Origin: Pseudomonadota bacterium
GTDB taxonomy: Bacteria; Pseudomonadota; Gammaproteobacteria; CALCKW01
Assembly (NCBI GenBank): GCA_039196715.1
Contig: JBCCUP010000007.1
Coordinates: 1-64,000 of the forward strand
DNA: 64,000 nucleotides
Reading direction: 5' to 3'
The notes under the pieces are model-generated. The model was not told the origin of the DNA and searched no databases. It saw nothing but the letters and a program-made list of their open reading frames with translations. Every line of letters begins with the position of its first letter. Position 1 is the stretch's first letter. Positions 7,733 to 16,807 of this stretch are shown here, one piece after another. Position numbers and translations under genes: made by a program.

Positions 7733-8592
7733 GCCGAGCGCGACGCATCGGCGGCGCGGGACCGGCGGCGGCTCGCGGTAGACGGGTGGGCGCGAAGGGC
7801 CTGCTGCTCTACGCGTTGCCGGTGCCGTTGTTGTTTGCTGGCATGATCGCGCTCGCTCGCGGGCTGATCGTGCCGGCCGTTGCGCTCGGTACGGGGTTCG
7901 GCCTCTGCATGCTTGCTGCCAACCTGACCCGGCGCGGCATCCAGATCGAGTTGGCCGCCCAGCGACGGAAGATTGTCCGTCGCGCGAGCGTCGTGCCCTA
8001 CAAGGCGTTCGGCGCGGCGGTGCTGTCGGCAGGGGTTTTCGGTGCTGCCTGGTGGGGCACGGGGTTCGGTGTCGTGCAGTCGCTGTTGTTTGCCGGCGTG
8101 GCGGCCATCGGGCACACCCTCCGCTACGGCGCTGACCCGCGTCGGAAGCTGTCCGATGCACCGGCTGTCGGCGTGACGGCAGAGGAAGTGCTGGATGTGA
8201 TCGACGAGGCTGAAGCGCGCATCGAGTCGATCGAGAGCGTGGCGGCGTCGTTTCGCAACACCGATTTGCGTGAGCGGTTGCACCGTATTGCCGACGGCGC
8301 CCGCACGGTCCTCGACATCATCGAGGAAGACCCGCGCGATCTCCGACGGGCGCGCAAGTTTCTCAAGGTCTACCTCGACGGTGCACAACAGGTGACCGCC
8401 GGCTACGCCCGCGCGCAAGCCCTCGCGGCCGGCTCGGAGCTGGCGCTGTCGGACAACTTCCGACGTGTGCTGGAAACGATCGAGTCGGTGCTCGAGGAGC
8501 AGCGCAGCAAGCTGTTGGAGAACGACCTGCACGACCTCGACGTGAAAATTGAAGTGTTGCAGCTGCAACTGGAAAAAGAGGGCATCGCCTGA
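7729..8592 (+). CDS. XpaC-family membrane protein (5-bromo-4-chloroindolyl phosphate hydrolysis family)
   Basis: A 287-residue inner-membrane protein: two hydrophobic hairpins (about residues 22-65 and 86-125) followed by a long, charged, helical cytoplasmic region rich in heptads and ending with a coiled-coil tail. This matches the XpaC family, which is almost always encoded next to TelA. The biochemical role is unknown; the family name comes from a phosphatase-like phenotype. The GTG start overlaps the stop of the small upstream frame. The next gene, TelA, begins 94 bases downstream, so the two are probably one operon with the SPFH and zinc-ribbon genes. Confidence 0.7.
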   Translation: MSRARRIGGAGPAAARGRRVGAKGLLLYALPVPLLFAGMIALARGLIVPAVALGTGFGLCMLAANLTRRGIQIELAAQRRKIVRRASVVPYKAFGAAVLSAGVFGAAWWGTGFGVVQSLLFAGVAAIGHTLRYGADPRRKLSDAPAVGVTAEEVLDVIDEAEARIESIESVAASFRNTDLRERLHRIADGARTVLDIIEEDPRDLRRARKFLKVYLDGAQQVTAGYARAQALAAGSELALSDNFRRVLETIESVLEEQRSKLLENDLHDLDVKIEVLQLQLEKEGIA

Positions 8593-8686
8593 CGCGCGCG
8601 CAGCGCGGCACGGTGCCGAAGCGAGCGGTGTGCCGTCCGCACCCCCCTCGACAACCCACGAACGCACAACAGGATGGAGTCATCTC

Positions 8687-9865
8687 ATGGCTGAGCTCTC
8701 GACGGAAACCCAGGGCGCATTGGAACGCGCGTTGAAATCCACGGCTGCAACGGGACTGGACGTCCTCAACGAGCAGCCGATCAGCCTGTCGAATGCCAAC
8801 GACGAACAACGTGCCGCCATCGACGCGCTGCGCCGCGAGATCGACATGGCCGACAGCAATTCGGTGTTGTTCTTCGGCAGCAAGGCGCAGGAGCAGCTGA
8901 CCACGGTGTCGGACAGCATGCTCGAGGGCGTGCGCAACAAGGACCTCGGGGCAGCGGGGGATTCGCTCAACGACATGGTCGCCGTGCTGCGGGGTTTCGA
9001 CGTGGACGGGCTCAAGCCGGACGCGTCGCCGGGGCTGATCGGTCGGTTCATCAACTGGATCCTCGGGCGCGGCAAGCCGATGGCGAAGTTCATCCAGCAG
9101 TACGAGACCGTGCGGCCGCAGATCGAGACCATCACGGATACGCTCGAATCACACAAGACGATGTTGTTGACGGACATTGCCTCGCTCGACCGTCTGTACG
9201 ACGCAAACCTCGATTACTTCCACACGCTCGAGCTCTACATCGCCGCCGGCGAAGCCGAAATCGCCGAGTGTGACGAGGTGACCCTGCCGGCACTCAAGGC
9301 CGAGGTCGAGGCCAGTGCCGACGACGTGCTCAAGGCCCAGGAGCTGCGCGACTTGCACGCCCGGCGCGACGATCTCGAGCGGCGTGTGCACGACCTGAAG
9401 CTGACGCGCCAGGTTGCGATGCAGGCCCTGCCCAGCATTCGCATGGTGCAGGAGAACGACAAGGGCTTGATCACCAAGATCAATTCGACTCTGGTCAACA
9501 CCGTGCCCTTGTGGCGCAATCAGCTCGCTCAGGCGGTCGCAATCTTCCGGTCGCAGAAGGTCACACGGGACGTCAAGGCCGCCACCGACCTGACCAACGA
9601 CCTGCTCGAGAAAAACGCGGAGAACCTGCGCACTGGCAACCGCGAAGTGCGTGAGCAGATGGAACGCGGGGTGTTCGACATGGCGTCGGTCAAGAAGGCG
9701 CACGCTGACCTGCTCGCGAGCATCGAGGAGAGCCTGCAGATTGCCGACGAGGGCAAGCGCCGTCGTGCGGAGGCTGAAGTGGAGCTGGGTCGCCTCGAGT
9801 CAGAGTTGCGTGATGCCCTGACCAAGGCATCCTCAACGCCGGCGACCGCGGAGCCCGTGGCGTGA
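8687..9865 (+). CDS. TelA-family toxic anion resistance protein
   Basis: A 392-residue soluble, highly helical protein of the TelA/KlaA family (tellurite and toxic-anion resistance; YaaN in Bacillus). The family pattern is clear: a short N-terminal region, a segment INWILGRGKPMAKFIQQYE, then long coiled coils with LRDLHARRDDLERRVHDLKL and the conserved LPSIRMVQENDKGLITKI. The ATG is preceded by AGGATGGAG. Members are linked to cell-envelope stress; the mechanism is unknown. The stop overlaps the next start (GTGA). Confidence 0.85.
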   Translation: MAELSTETQGALERALKSTAATGLDVLNEQPISLSNANDEQRAAIDALRREIDMADSNSVLFFGSKAQEQLTTVSDSMLEGVRNKDLGAAGDSLNDMVAVLRGFDVDGLKPDASPGLIGRFINWILGRGKPMAKFIQQYETVRPQIETITDTLESHKTMLLTDIASLDRLYDANLDYFHTLELYIAAGEAEIAECDEVTLPALKAEVEASADDVLKAQELRDLHARRDDLERRVHDLKLTRQVAMQALPSIRMVQENDKGLITKINSTLVNTVPLWRNQLAQAVAIFRSQKVTRDVKAATDLTNDLLEKNAENLRTGNREVREQMERGVFDMASVKKAHADLLASIEESLQIADEGKRRRAEAEVELGRLESELRDALTKASSTPATAEPVA

Positions 9866-10941
9866 GTCTGTTCGACCGACTGTTCGGCGAGTTCGTCGAT
9901 GTCATCGATTGGATCGATGACAGTCGGGACACCATGGTGTGGCGGTTCCCTCGGCACGGCAACGAGATCAAGTTCGGCGCCAAGCTCACGGTCCGGGAGG
10001 GGCAGACAGCGGTGTTCGTGAACGAGGGCCAGGTGGCGGATGTGCTCGGTCCGGGCATGTACGAGCTCGACACCAAGAACCTTCCGCTGCTCTCGACGCT
10101 GCAAGCCTGGCCGCACGGCTTCGAGAGCCCGTTCAAGGCCGAGGTGTACTTCTGCAACACGCGCCGGTTTACCGACCTCAAATGGGGAACGCGCAATCCC
10201 CTGATGATGCGTGACGCGGAGTTTGGCCCCGTGCGCCTGCGGGCCTTTGGCACGTACACCGTCCGCATCTCCGAACCGAGCCGGTTCCTGCGGGAAATCG
10301 TCGGCACCGACGGGGTCTTTTCCGTAGATGAAATCAGCGATCAGTTGCGCAACCTGATCGCCAGCGGCTTTGCCAGCGTGATCGCCTCCTCGGGCGTTCC
10401 AGCGCTGGATCTCGCCGCGCATTACCCGGAACTCGGTGGCTACCTGGGCGAGTCGCTCGCGGGGATGTTCGATGAGTACGGGCTTGACGTGCCGCACTTG
10501 ACGGTCGAGAACATCTCGTTGCCGAGTGCGGTCGAGGCGGCGCTGGACAAACGCACCAGCATGGGCGTGGTGGGCGATCTGGGCCGTTACTTCGATTTTC
10601 AGTCGGCGACCGCGCTGGAGGCCGCTGCTGAAAACCCCGGTGGCGCGGCCGGCGCGGGCGTGGGCATCGGTGCCGGTATCGCCATGGGCAGACAACTCGT
10701 CGGCCACGGGCCCGCGGCCGTGCCGCCTCCGCTGCCGCGCGCCGCGTTCCACGTGGCGCGCGACGGACAGGCCACGGGACCCTTCGCGCTGGACAGCCTC
10801 AAGGCCATGGCCGACGCGGGCGAGCTCGACGCAGCGACCCTCGTGTGGTGCGACGGCATGCCCGCGTGGAAAGCGGCGGCCGACGTGCCTGCGGTGTCGG
10901 CGCTTGTTTCCTCGTCGAGTCCTCCACCGCTGCCGCAGTGA
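9862..10941 (+). CDS. SPFH-domain (YdjI-like) protein with C-terminal GYF_2 domain
   Basis: A 359-residue protein. Residues about 1-240 match the YdjI/virion-core-protein type SPFH (stomatin/prohibitin/flotillin) domain: an MVWRFPRHGNEIKFG strand, REGQTAVFVNEGQVADVLGP and RAFGTYTVRISEP are characteristic. After a Gly/Ala-rich linker (about 255-290) comes a GYF_2 domain (FHVARDGQATGPFALDSL ... TLVWCDGMPAWKAA), a fold that binds proline-rich peptides. The tail ends SSSPPPLPQ, itself proline-rich and a possible GYF ligand. The GTG start overlaps the TelA stop. Likely a membrane-associated scaffold of the same complex. Confidence 0.85.
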   Translation: MSLFDRLFGEFVDVIDWIDDSRDTMVWRFPRHGNEIKFGAKLTVREGQTAVFVNEGQVADVLGPGMYELDTKNLPLLSTLQAWPHGFESPFKAEVYFCNTRRFTDLKWGTRNPLMMRDAEFGPVRLRAFGTYTVRISEPSRFLREIVGTDGVFSVDEISDQLRNLIASGFASVIASSGVPALDLAAHYPELGGYLGESLAGMFDEYGLDVPHLTVENISLPSAVEAALDKRTSMGVVGDLGRYFDFQSATALEAAAENPGGAAGAGVGIGAGIAMGRQLVGHGPAAVPPPLPRAAFHVARDGQATGPFALDSLKAMADAGELDAATLVWCDGMPAWKAAADVPAVSALVSSSSPPPLPQ

Positions 10942-10951
10942 CCGCAACCCG

Positions 10952-12103
10952 ATGACCGCCAACCGGCAGGCCAGTGCACCTGCGGTCGTCGATGCGCCTG
11001 ATCGGGGTACACGGTTTCCCTGTGAACAGTGTGGGGCGGTCTTGCGTTACGCTATCGGTACGCGCGCACTGGCGTGCGACTACTGCGGCTTCGAGAACGC
11101 GATCGCCACACCGGCACGGCCGATACTCGAGCACGATCTCGCCGATGCACTGCGCGAGCTCGATGTGCCCGTGGTCACCGACCGCAGTGCGACACACGTG
11201 CGCTGCGAGAGCTGTGGCGCACGCTTCGACCTCGCTCTCGACACGCATGCAGGCGAGTGTGTGTTCTGTGGGGAACCGGTGGTGCTCGACACCGCATCGG
11301 ACCGCGCGTTCCAGCCCGAGTCGGTGCTGCCGATGACGGTGGACGAGGCGGCTGCGAAGCGGGCGTGCCAGGCCTGGCTTGGTGGGCTGTGGTTTGCTCC
11401 CTCGGCCTTGCAGCGCCTCGCCGAGACCGACCAGCGTTTCAGCGCCGTGTTCCTGCCGTACTGGACCTACGACAGCGAGACATCGACAGCGTACCGCGGG
11501 CAGCGCGGGGTGGCCTACACCGAGCGGCGGACGGTCTGGGTGACACGCAAGGGCCGTCGGGTTCGCCAGGTGCGCCGGGTGACCAAGGTCAAGTGGTACC
11601 CGGCCAGCGGTCAGGTGCGACGGCATTTCGATGACGTGCTGGTTGGCGCGAGCCGGACGCTGCCGCGCCAGATCACCGACCGCCTTGCGCCCTGGGACCT
11701 CGCTGCGCTGGTGCCCTACCAGCCGCACTGGCTCAGTGGATCGCAGAGTGAGGTCTACCAGGTTGCGCTCGACGAGGGTTTCGACATTGCCCAGCGCGTG
11801 ATGCGCGGCGTTATCGAGGGTGACGTCAAGCGCGACATCGGCGGCGATTTTCAGCGGATCACCTCGCTGCAGACACGCCACAAGGGCGCCACTTTCAAAC
11901 ACCTGTTGTTGCCGGTCTGGATGGCGTCGTATCAGTTTGGCGGGTCGCGCTACCGCTTCTTGGTGAACGCGACCACGGCCAAGGTTGCCGGCGAGCGCCC
12001 GTGGAGTGTTGTGAAAATCGGCCTGGCCGTTGCGGTCGGGTGTGCGGCGGCGGCGGGTGGGGCGTGGTTAGCGTACGCCGAGGGCTACTGGCAGCTGGTC
12101 TGA
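10952..12103 (+). CDS. Double zinc-ribbon membrane protein of the TelA cassette
   Basis: A 383-residue protein. Two CxxC...CxxC zinc ribbons occupy residues about 24-47 and 83-110 (CEQCGAVLRY...CDYCG and CESCGARFD...CVFCG). A middle domain (about 115-345) with FLPYWTYDSE and LVPYQPHWLSG resembles the region following zinc ribbons in YdjG-like and PriA-zinc-ribbon-like proteins. One transmembrane helix lies near the C-terminus (about 352-374). It follows the SPFH gene by ten bases. The zinc-ribbon plus SPFH pairing parallels the ydjFGHI stress operon of Bacillus. Its 3' end overlaps the convergent TetR gene by 19 bases. Confidence 0.75.
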   Translation: MTANRQASAPAVVDAPDRGTRFPCEQCGAVLRYAIGTRALACDYCGFENAIATPARPILEHDLADALRELDVPVVTDRSATHVRCESCGARFDLALDTHAGECVFCGEPVVLDTASDRAFQPESVLPMTVDEAAAKRACQAWLGGLWFAPSALQRLAETDQRFSAVFLPYWTYDSETSTAYRGQRGVAYTERRTVWVTRKGRRVRQVRRVTKVKWYPASGQVRRHFDDVLVGASRTLPRQITDRLAPWDLAALVPYQPHWLSGSQSEVYQVALDEGFDIAQRVMRGVIEGDVKRDIGGDFQRITSLQTRHKGATFKHLLLPVWMASYQFGGSRYRFLVNATTAKVAGERPWSVVKIGLAVAVGCAAAAGGAWLAYAEGYWQLV

Positions 12104-12801
12104 GCGGGTGCCGCGCACGCTGCGCGCGTCCGCTGCTCCACGCGTGCACAGCGTTCGAGCAGGCTGGCTTTCAGGCCAGGCGCCGCCAGGCTGTGGATCA
12201 GGTGCCAGAACAGCAGCCGCGTGTCTGCGGTACCGGGCCCGGTGTCGACGTCCGCGTCAGCGTGGTCTGCGACCGACAACAAGGCCACCATCGCACGCCC
12301 GATCTGCCGACTGTCGCTCTGCACCTCGTCGAGCTCCCCGAGCAATCGGGCGTCGTCCACCCACTCGCAGAACCGACGTGTCAGTCGTTCACGCAAACGG
12401 CAATAGGTGTTTGCCGTGGCCGCACCCGGCTCACCGACCGCCCGGATGTGGGGCAGGTACCGGGCGGCGTGCCACAGCACCGAACGCGGTTCCGCCTCGC
12501 GCCACAGGCAGGCGGCTTCGAAGGCCGAAATCAGGCGGTCGGTGGGCGAGGTGTGGGGGCGGGTGGCGGTGCGCAGCACGTCGAGCAACCCGCTCAACTC
12601 ACGGTTCGCCAGCGCCACGATCACGTGTTCGCGGCTTGGAAAGTGGCAGTACAGGGTGCCCTTGGCGCAGTCTGCGGCACGCGCCAGTCGCTCCATCTGG
12701 AAGCCCTCGACGCCTACGGCGTTGAGCAGGGAGGTGGCGTGCTCGAGAATCGCGTCGGCGCGCCGTGTGCGCTCGCGTTGCCTTCGATCAGTGGATGTCA
12801 T
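12085..12801 (-). CDS. TetR-family transcriptional regulator
   Basis: A 238-residue repressor-type regulator. The N-terminal helix-turn-helix is clear (AILEHATSLLNAVGVEGF ... ARAADCAKGTLYCHFPSREHV, residues about 17-58); the C-terminal ligand domain is not recognised. It is divergent from the MttB-family methyltransferase with 276 bases between the two starts, where two inverted repeats lie, so control of that gene and itself is likely. An inducer cannot be inferred. Confidence 0.85.
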   Translation of the reverse strand: MTSTDRRQRERTRRADAILEHATSLLNAVGVEGFQMERLARAADCAKGTLYCHFPSREHVIVALANRELSGLLDVLRTATRPHTSPTDRLISAFEAACLWREAEPRSVLWHAARYLPHIRAVGEPGAATANTYCRLRERLTRRFCEWVDDARLLGELDEVQSDSRQIGRAMVALLSVADHADADVDTGPGTADTRLLFWHLIHSLAAPGLKASLLERCARVEQRTRAACAAPAQTSCQ

Positions 12802-12907
12802 CGGTTTCGCACGGTCCGTGTGCGGCTTGGGACCCCGCCCATGGTAGCAGCGTCCTCGGGACGCCTCGCCGTGGCGGGTCACGCGCCCTGCGGTCGCCGC
12901 GGCGAGT

Positions 12908-12954
12908 CCGGCCAACTGGCCGGTTCCGACCCGGCGACGGGGTGCCGGGTTCGG
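12908..12954. promoter_or_regulatory. Two adjacent inverted repeats in the TetR/MttB intergenic region
   Basis: CCGGCC-AACT-GGCCGG (12908-12923) is a perfect 6-base inverted repeat. Right next to it, CCGACCCGGC (12926-12935) pairs imperfectly with GCCGGGTTCGG (12944-12954). They lie in the middle of the 276-base divergent region. They could be TetR operators; high GC content makes chance repeats more likely, hence modest confidence. Confidence 0.35.
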
Positions 12955-13077
12955 TCGTCGGAGCACACCTCGGGTTGTCTCTTTGCGACGCGCTTCGGCA
13001 GTGGCCAGTCGCAGACAGGCAACTCCGACCCGAACCGGCTCCGCATACTTCGCGGGTTCACCATCTGGAGCCAACAC

Positions 13078-14637
13078 ATGGCTGGGGATTCACCGCGTCG
13101 ACGCCGTGGGGCGGGCCGGGCAGAGCGCAAGGCGCGTGCAAGTGCACAGGGGACGGCCACGGCACCGTACATCGTGCGCAAGGTGCCCGCGTACGAGGTG
13201 CTCGGCGAAGACGGGCTTGCACAGATCGAAGCCAACGCGGACGCGATCCTCGACGAAGTGGGCATCGAGTTTCGCGAATTTCCCGAGGCGCTCGAGCTGT
13301 TTCGCGCCGCGGGCGCACGGGTCGACGGCGAGCGCGTGCACTGCCCGCCCGGCTTGTGCCGGGAGATCATTCAGCGTTCGGCGCCGCGCACTTTCACCCA
13401 GTTTGCCCGTAACTCGGCGCGCAGTGTCCAGATCGGGGGTGACGCCACCGTCCTCGTCCCGGCCTACGGGCCACCGTTCGTGTCGGACCTCGACGGCGGT
13501 CGGCGGTACGGCACCATCGAGGACTTCCGCAACTTCGTCAAGCTCGCTTACATGGCACCGTCGCTCCACCACTCGGGTGGCACCGTGTGCGAACCGGTCG
13601 ACCTGCCGGTCAACAAGCGGCACTTCGACATGCTGTACAGCCACATCCGCTACAGCGACAAGCCGTTCATGGGCTCGGTCACGGCACCCGAGCGCGCGCA
13701 GGACTCGGTCGACATGGCGAAAATCGCATTCGGCGACGCCTTCCTGGACCCCGACACCGCCGAGCCACGCTGTGTGCTGATCAACCTGATCAACGCGAAC
13801 TCCCCGATGGTGTTTGACAACACCATGCTCGGCGCGGCCAAGGTGTACGCCGAGAATGGCCAGGCTTGCGTGGTGTCGCCGTTTATCCTGGCGGGCGCCA
13901 TGTCTCCGGTGACCGTGGCCGGCACGGCCGCGCAGATCCTCGCCGAAGCACTCGCGGGCATGGCGTTCGTGCAGTTGGTCAAGCCCGGCGCACCCACCGT
14001 GTTCGGCACCTTTGCGAGTTCGATCAGCATGCAATCGGGTGCGCCGACCTTCGGCTCGCCGGAACCGTCGTTGGTGATGTACGTCGCCGCCGCGTTGGCC
14101 CGCCGGCTCGGCGTGCCGTTTCGCTCGGGCGGCGGTCTCTGTGCATCCAAGCTGCCAGATGCCCAGGCGGCCTACGAAGCCGCCAACACCCTGCAAACCG
14201 CGATGCTGGCCGGCGTCAATTTCATGCTGCACACCGCCGGCTGGCTCGAGGGTGGACTGGTCATGAGCTACGAAAAGTTCATGATGGACGCAGACCAGGC
14301 CGGCATGATTCAGAAGTTCCAGGCCGGCGTTGACCTCAGCGACAACGGCCAGGCCCTGGACGCCATCCGCGAAGTCGGCCCGGGCCAGCACTTTCTCGGC
14401 TGTGCCCACACTCAGGCCAATTTTCAGGCCGCGTTCTACAACTCGTCCATCGCCGACAACAACAGCTTCGAGCAGTGGCAGAGCGACGGCAGCCTCGACG
14501 CGGCGCAGCGGGCCAACGCCCGTTGGAAAGCCGCGCTCGCGGCCTACGAGCCGCCGCCGATCGACCCGGCCGTGGACGAGGCCCTGCTCGCCTTCATCGC
14601 GGAGCGAAAAGCCGCCTTCCCCGACGCGAACTACTGA
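13078..14637 (+). CDS. Trimethylamine methyltransferase (MttB) family protein, non-pyrrolysine type
   Basis: A 519-residue protein of the MttB superfamily (COG5598). Family-typical segments include LDEVGIEFREFPEALELFR, the glycine-rich GDATVLVPAYGPPFVSDLD and the C-terminal barrel portion with LHTAGWLEGGLVMSYEKF. The frame is uninterrupted, so the amber-encoded pyrrolysine of true trimethylamine methyltransferases is absent. Non-Pyl relatives demethylate glycine betaine, carnitine or similar quaternary amines, passing the methyl to a corrinoid protein; no corrinoid protein gene is visible here. The GbdR-like regulator just downstream supports a betaine or carnitine-type substrate, as inference. 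Confidence 0.8.
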   Translation: MAGDSPRRRRGAGRAERKARASAQGTATAPYIVRKVPAYEVLGEDGLAQIEANADAILDEVGIEFREFPEALELFRAAGARVDGERVHCPPGLCREIIQRSAPRTFTQFARNSARSVQIGGDATVLVPAYGPPFVSDLDGGRRYGTIEDFRNFVKLAYMAPSLHHSGGTVCEPVDLPVNKRHFDMLYSHIRYSDKPFMGSVTAPERAQDSVDMAKIAFGDAFLDPDTAEPRCVLINLINANSPMVFDNTMLGAAKVYAENGQACVVSPFILAGAMSPVTVAGTAAQILAEALAGMAFVQLVKPGAPTVFGTFASSISMQSGAPTFGSPEPSLVMYVAAALARRLGVPFRSGGGLCASKLPDAQAAYEAANTLQTAMLAGVNFMLHTAGWLEGGLVMSYEKFMMDADQAGMIQKFQAGVDLSDNGQALDAIREVGPGQHFLGCAHTQANFQAAFYNSSIADNNSFEQWQSDGSLDAAQRANARWKAALAAYEPPPIDPAVDEALLAFIAERKAAFPDANY

Positions 14638-14706
14638 GCTCGAGTCGCAATTGCAGGCGGTGCTGTTGCCTCGAGCCCGTCGGCGTGTAGCGGGCGCCGA
14701 AGTGTT

Positions 14707-14714
14707 GCTACACT
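14707..14714 (+). promoter_or_regulatory. Possible extended -10 promoter before the GlxA-family regulator
   Basis: TG-C-TACACT (-10 hexamer 14709-14714) with no good -35. It would start a leader of roughly 80 bases before the regulator. Confidence 0.3.
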
Positions 14715-14803
14715 CCGGCGAACGCCCGACACGCGCCCAGTTTGGTTTCAGCCGGTTCTGGCCAGCTGATCGCGTCGGTATCCGGTAACCGGAGCCTTTG
14801 CCT

Positions 14804-15814
14804 GTGTCCACAGAAACACTGCCCGCGCCGCGACGGTACGGCTTCCTGCTGGTGCCCAACTACACGTTGATGCCGTATGCCGTCGCGATCGACGCGTTGC
14901 GGGCGGCGAACCGGTGCGCAGCCAAGCCGCACTACCAGTGGCGCACCTTCGGGCTCACCTCGGCAGCTGTTGTCAGCAGCAGCGGGGTGACGGTGCAGCC
15001 CGACCAGGCCGCCGACCAGCCCTTCGATGTCGACGTGTTGCTGGTCTGTGGCGGTATGGAGGTGCAGCGGCAGAGCACGCCTGCGGTGCTTGCCCTGTTG
15101 CGTCGGTTTGCCGAGCGCAAGATGATCCTCGGTGGCGTGTGCACGGGTGCGTACCTGCTGGCAAAGGCCGGTCTGCTCGACGGTTACCGGTGCACCATCC
15201 ACTGGGAGAACCTCGCCGGTTTGCGCGAGGAGTTCCCGAACCTGATCGCCTCGCCGAAAATCTTCGAGATCGATCGGGATCGCCAGTCCTGCGCCGGTGG
15301 CACCTCTTCCTTCGACATGGTGCTGCACGACATCCGCGAGCGGCACGGAGCCAAGCTTGCAAACGAAGTCTCGGAATTGCTGATCTGCGAGCGTGTTCGG
15401 CAGGACGAGGACCGCCAGCGCATGCCGCTCAAACACCGGATCGGCTCGGCTCAACCCAAGTTGACCGAAGCGGTTTCCCTGATGGAAGCCAACATCGAGG
15501 AGCCGATGACCCTGAGCGAGTTGTCGCACCACATCGGTCTGTCGCGTCGGCAACTTGAGCGCCTGTTCAAGAAGTACCTCGACGTCGTGCCGACACGGTA
15601 CTACCTCGAATTGCGGCTCGAACGCGCACGCCAGCTGCTGTTGCAAACCAGCCTGCCGATCGTCGAAGTGGCGCTCGCGTGCGGCTTCATTTCCGCCCCC
15701 CATTTTTCGAAGTGCTACCGCGACGTGTACGGTATCCCGCCGCGCGACGAGCGTCGCCGTGCAGCCGGTCTCGGAGCCATCAGTCTGGGCAAGGTGGACG
15801 GCAACGCCGGCTGA
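14804..15814 (+). CDS. GlxA-family AraC-type regulator (GbdR/CdhR-like)
   Basis: A 336-residue regulator with a DJ-1/PfpI-like glutamine-amidotransferase-fold domain (residues about 8-190; GGVCTGAYLLAKAGLLDG carries the nucleophile-elbow-like cysteine) and a C-terminal AraC helix-turn-helix (about 225-325; LSELSHHIGLSRRQLERLFK and VALACGFISAPHFSKCYR). This architecture is shared by GbdR (glycine betaine) and CdhR (carnitine) activators. I start at GTG 14804, nine bases after GGAG; a TTG at 14798 is too close to that site. It lies downstream of the MttB-family gene on the same strand. Confidence 0.85.
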   Translation: MSTETLPAPRRYGFLLVPNYTLMPYAVAIDALRAANRCAAKPHYQWRTFGLTSAAVVSSSGVTVQPDQAADQPFDVDVLLVCGGMEVQRQSTPAVLALLRRFAERKMILGGVCTGAYLLAKAGLLDGYRCTIHWENLAGLREEFPNLIASPKIFEIDRDRQSCAGGTSSFDMVLHDIRERHGAKLANEVSELLICERVRQDEDRQRMPLKHRIGSAQPKLTEAVSLMEANIEEPMTLSELSHHIGLSRRQLERLFKKYLDVVPTRYYLELRLERARQLLLQTSLPIVEVALACGFISAPHFSKCYRDVYGIPPRDERRRAAGLGAISLGKVDGNAG

Positions 15815-15826
15815 AGGTGCCGTGGC

Positions 15827-16711
15827 TCAGTGGGTATTCTCGCTTCTCGATCTGCGCAGGAGTGCTGCGAAGTGCTCGGCTGCGCTGCCCAGTGTGCGGT
15901 GTTGGTGCACCACGAAACCCAGTGTGCGACTGGCCGTGAGCTGCGGTATGTCCAGGGTGCAGAGTTGTTCGTCGACCATGCTTTCGGGTACGAGTGTCCA
16001 GCCGAGGCCGGCCGCGGCGAGGACCTTGTTGGTCTCGAGGTAGTTGGTTTCCATGACGTGGGCGGCGCGCAGCGATTGGTCAGAGAGAATGCGGTCTGCG
16101 ATGTGCCGTGTGACGGTGGTGCGCGCCGGGAGGATGGCCGTGTAGGCAGCGAGGTGCTCGGGCTGCGGTTGACTGACGTTTGCCAGCGGATGGTCCAGTG
16201 CGACCACGACGCGGAGTTGGTCTACCCACACGGGCTCGGTCACCACACCGGCAGGCGGCACCAGCGGCAGCGTCACGACAGCGAGTTCGATCGTGTTGTC
16301 GGCGACACGCGTCACCGCGTCTTCGGAATCCATCAGTTGCAGGTTCATGTCAACCGCAGGGTGGTCGGCGATGAATCGTCGCAACAGCGCGGGCAATCGG
16401 CGCAATCCGATATGGTGACTTGTGGCAATGTGCAAGTGGCCGGCAACCGTCTGGTTGAGGCTGTCGAGGTGGCTCTGGCAGCTTTCGAGCTCTGCCAGCA
16501 CGGTCCGCGCGGTGGGCAGCAGGGTCCGCCCTGCGGGCGTGAGCAACGCACGTCGGTGAATCCGGTCAAACAGCTTGTGGCCTGTCGTGGCCTCGAGGGC
16601 ACCGATGCGTTTGCTCACGGCCGGCTGGCTGACAAACAACTGTGCCGCAGCCGCGGAGAACGACCCGGTCTCCACGACGGCAATGAACGCACGTAGGTTT
16701 GCAATGTCCAT
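15827..16711 (-). CDS. LysR-family regulator divergent from leuC
   Basis: A 294-residue LysR-type regulator: N-terminal winged helix-turn-helix (FIAVVETGSFSAAAAQLF VSQPAVSKRIGALE in two parts, residues about 8-45) and a type-2 periplasmic-binding-like effector domain. It is divergently transcribed from leuCD, 96 bases apart, an arrangement also seen in pseudomonads. A role in leucine biosynthesis or in an unrelated nearby pathway is possible. Its 3' end faces the GlxA-family regulator gene, 12 bases away. Confidence 0.85.
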   Translation of the reverse strand: MDIANLRAFIAVVETGSFSAAAAQLFVSQPAVSKRIGALEATTGHKLFDRIHRRALLTPAGRTLLPTARTVLAELESCQSHLDSLNQTVAGHLHIATSHHIGLRRLPALLRRFIADHPAVDMNLQLMDSEDAVTRVADNTIELAVVTLPLVPPAGVVTEPVWVDQLRVVVALDHPLANVSQPQPEHLAAYTAILPARTTVTRHIADRILSDQSLRAAHVMETNYLETNKVLAAAGLGWTLVPESMVDEQLCTLDIPQLTASRTLGFVVHQHRTLGSAAEHFAALLRRSRSENTH

Positions 16712-16759
16712 CTATTACCAATAGCTATGCTTGAAATAAAAAAGATGAATTTGAATTAT
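16712..16759. promoter_or_regulatory. AT-rich divergent LysR/leuC control region
   Basis: This short AT-rich stretch stands out in GC-rich DNA. It has an inverted repeat CTATT-ACC-AATAG (16712-16724), an overlapping palindrome ATAGCTAT (16721-16728), and TTGAAA (16731-16736) with AATTAT 17 bases further on (16754-16759) as a possible leuC promoter. A LysR-type operator is plausible. Confidence 0.4.
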
Positions 16760-16807
16760 TGCAGAACCGGGCACAAAATGGGGTGATGACACCCGAGGAG
16801 ACGATCG

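Noticed and set aside
12001-13077. Upstream extension of the MttB-family protein
   Set aside because: The extra 359 residues are antisense to the TetR gene and lack any family similarity; the ATG at 13078 fits the known N-terminus.
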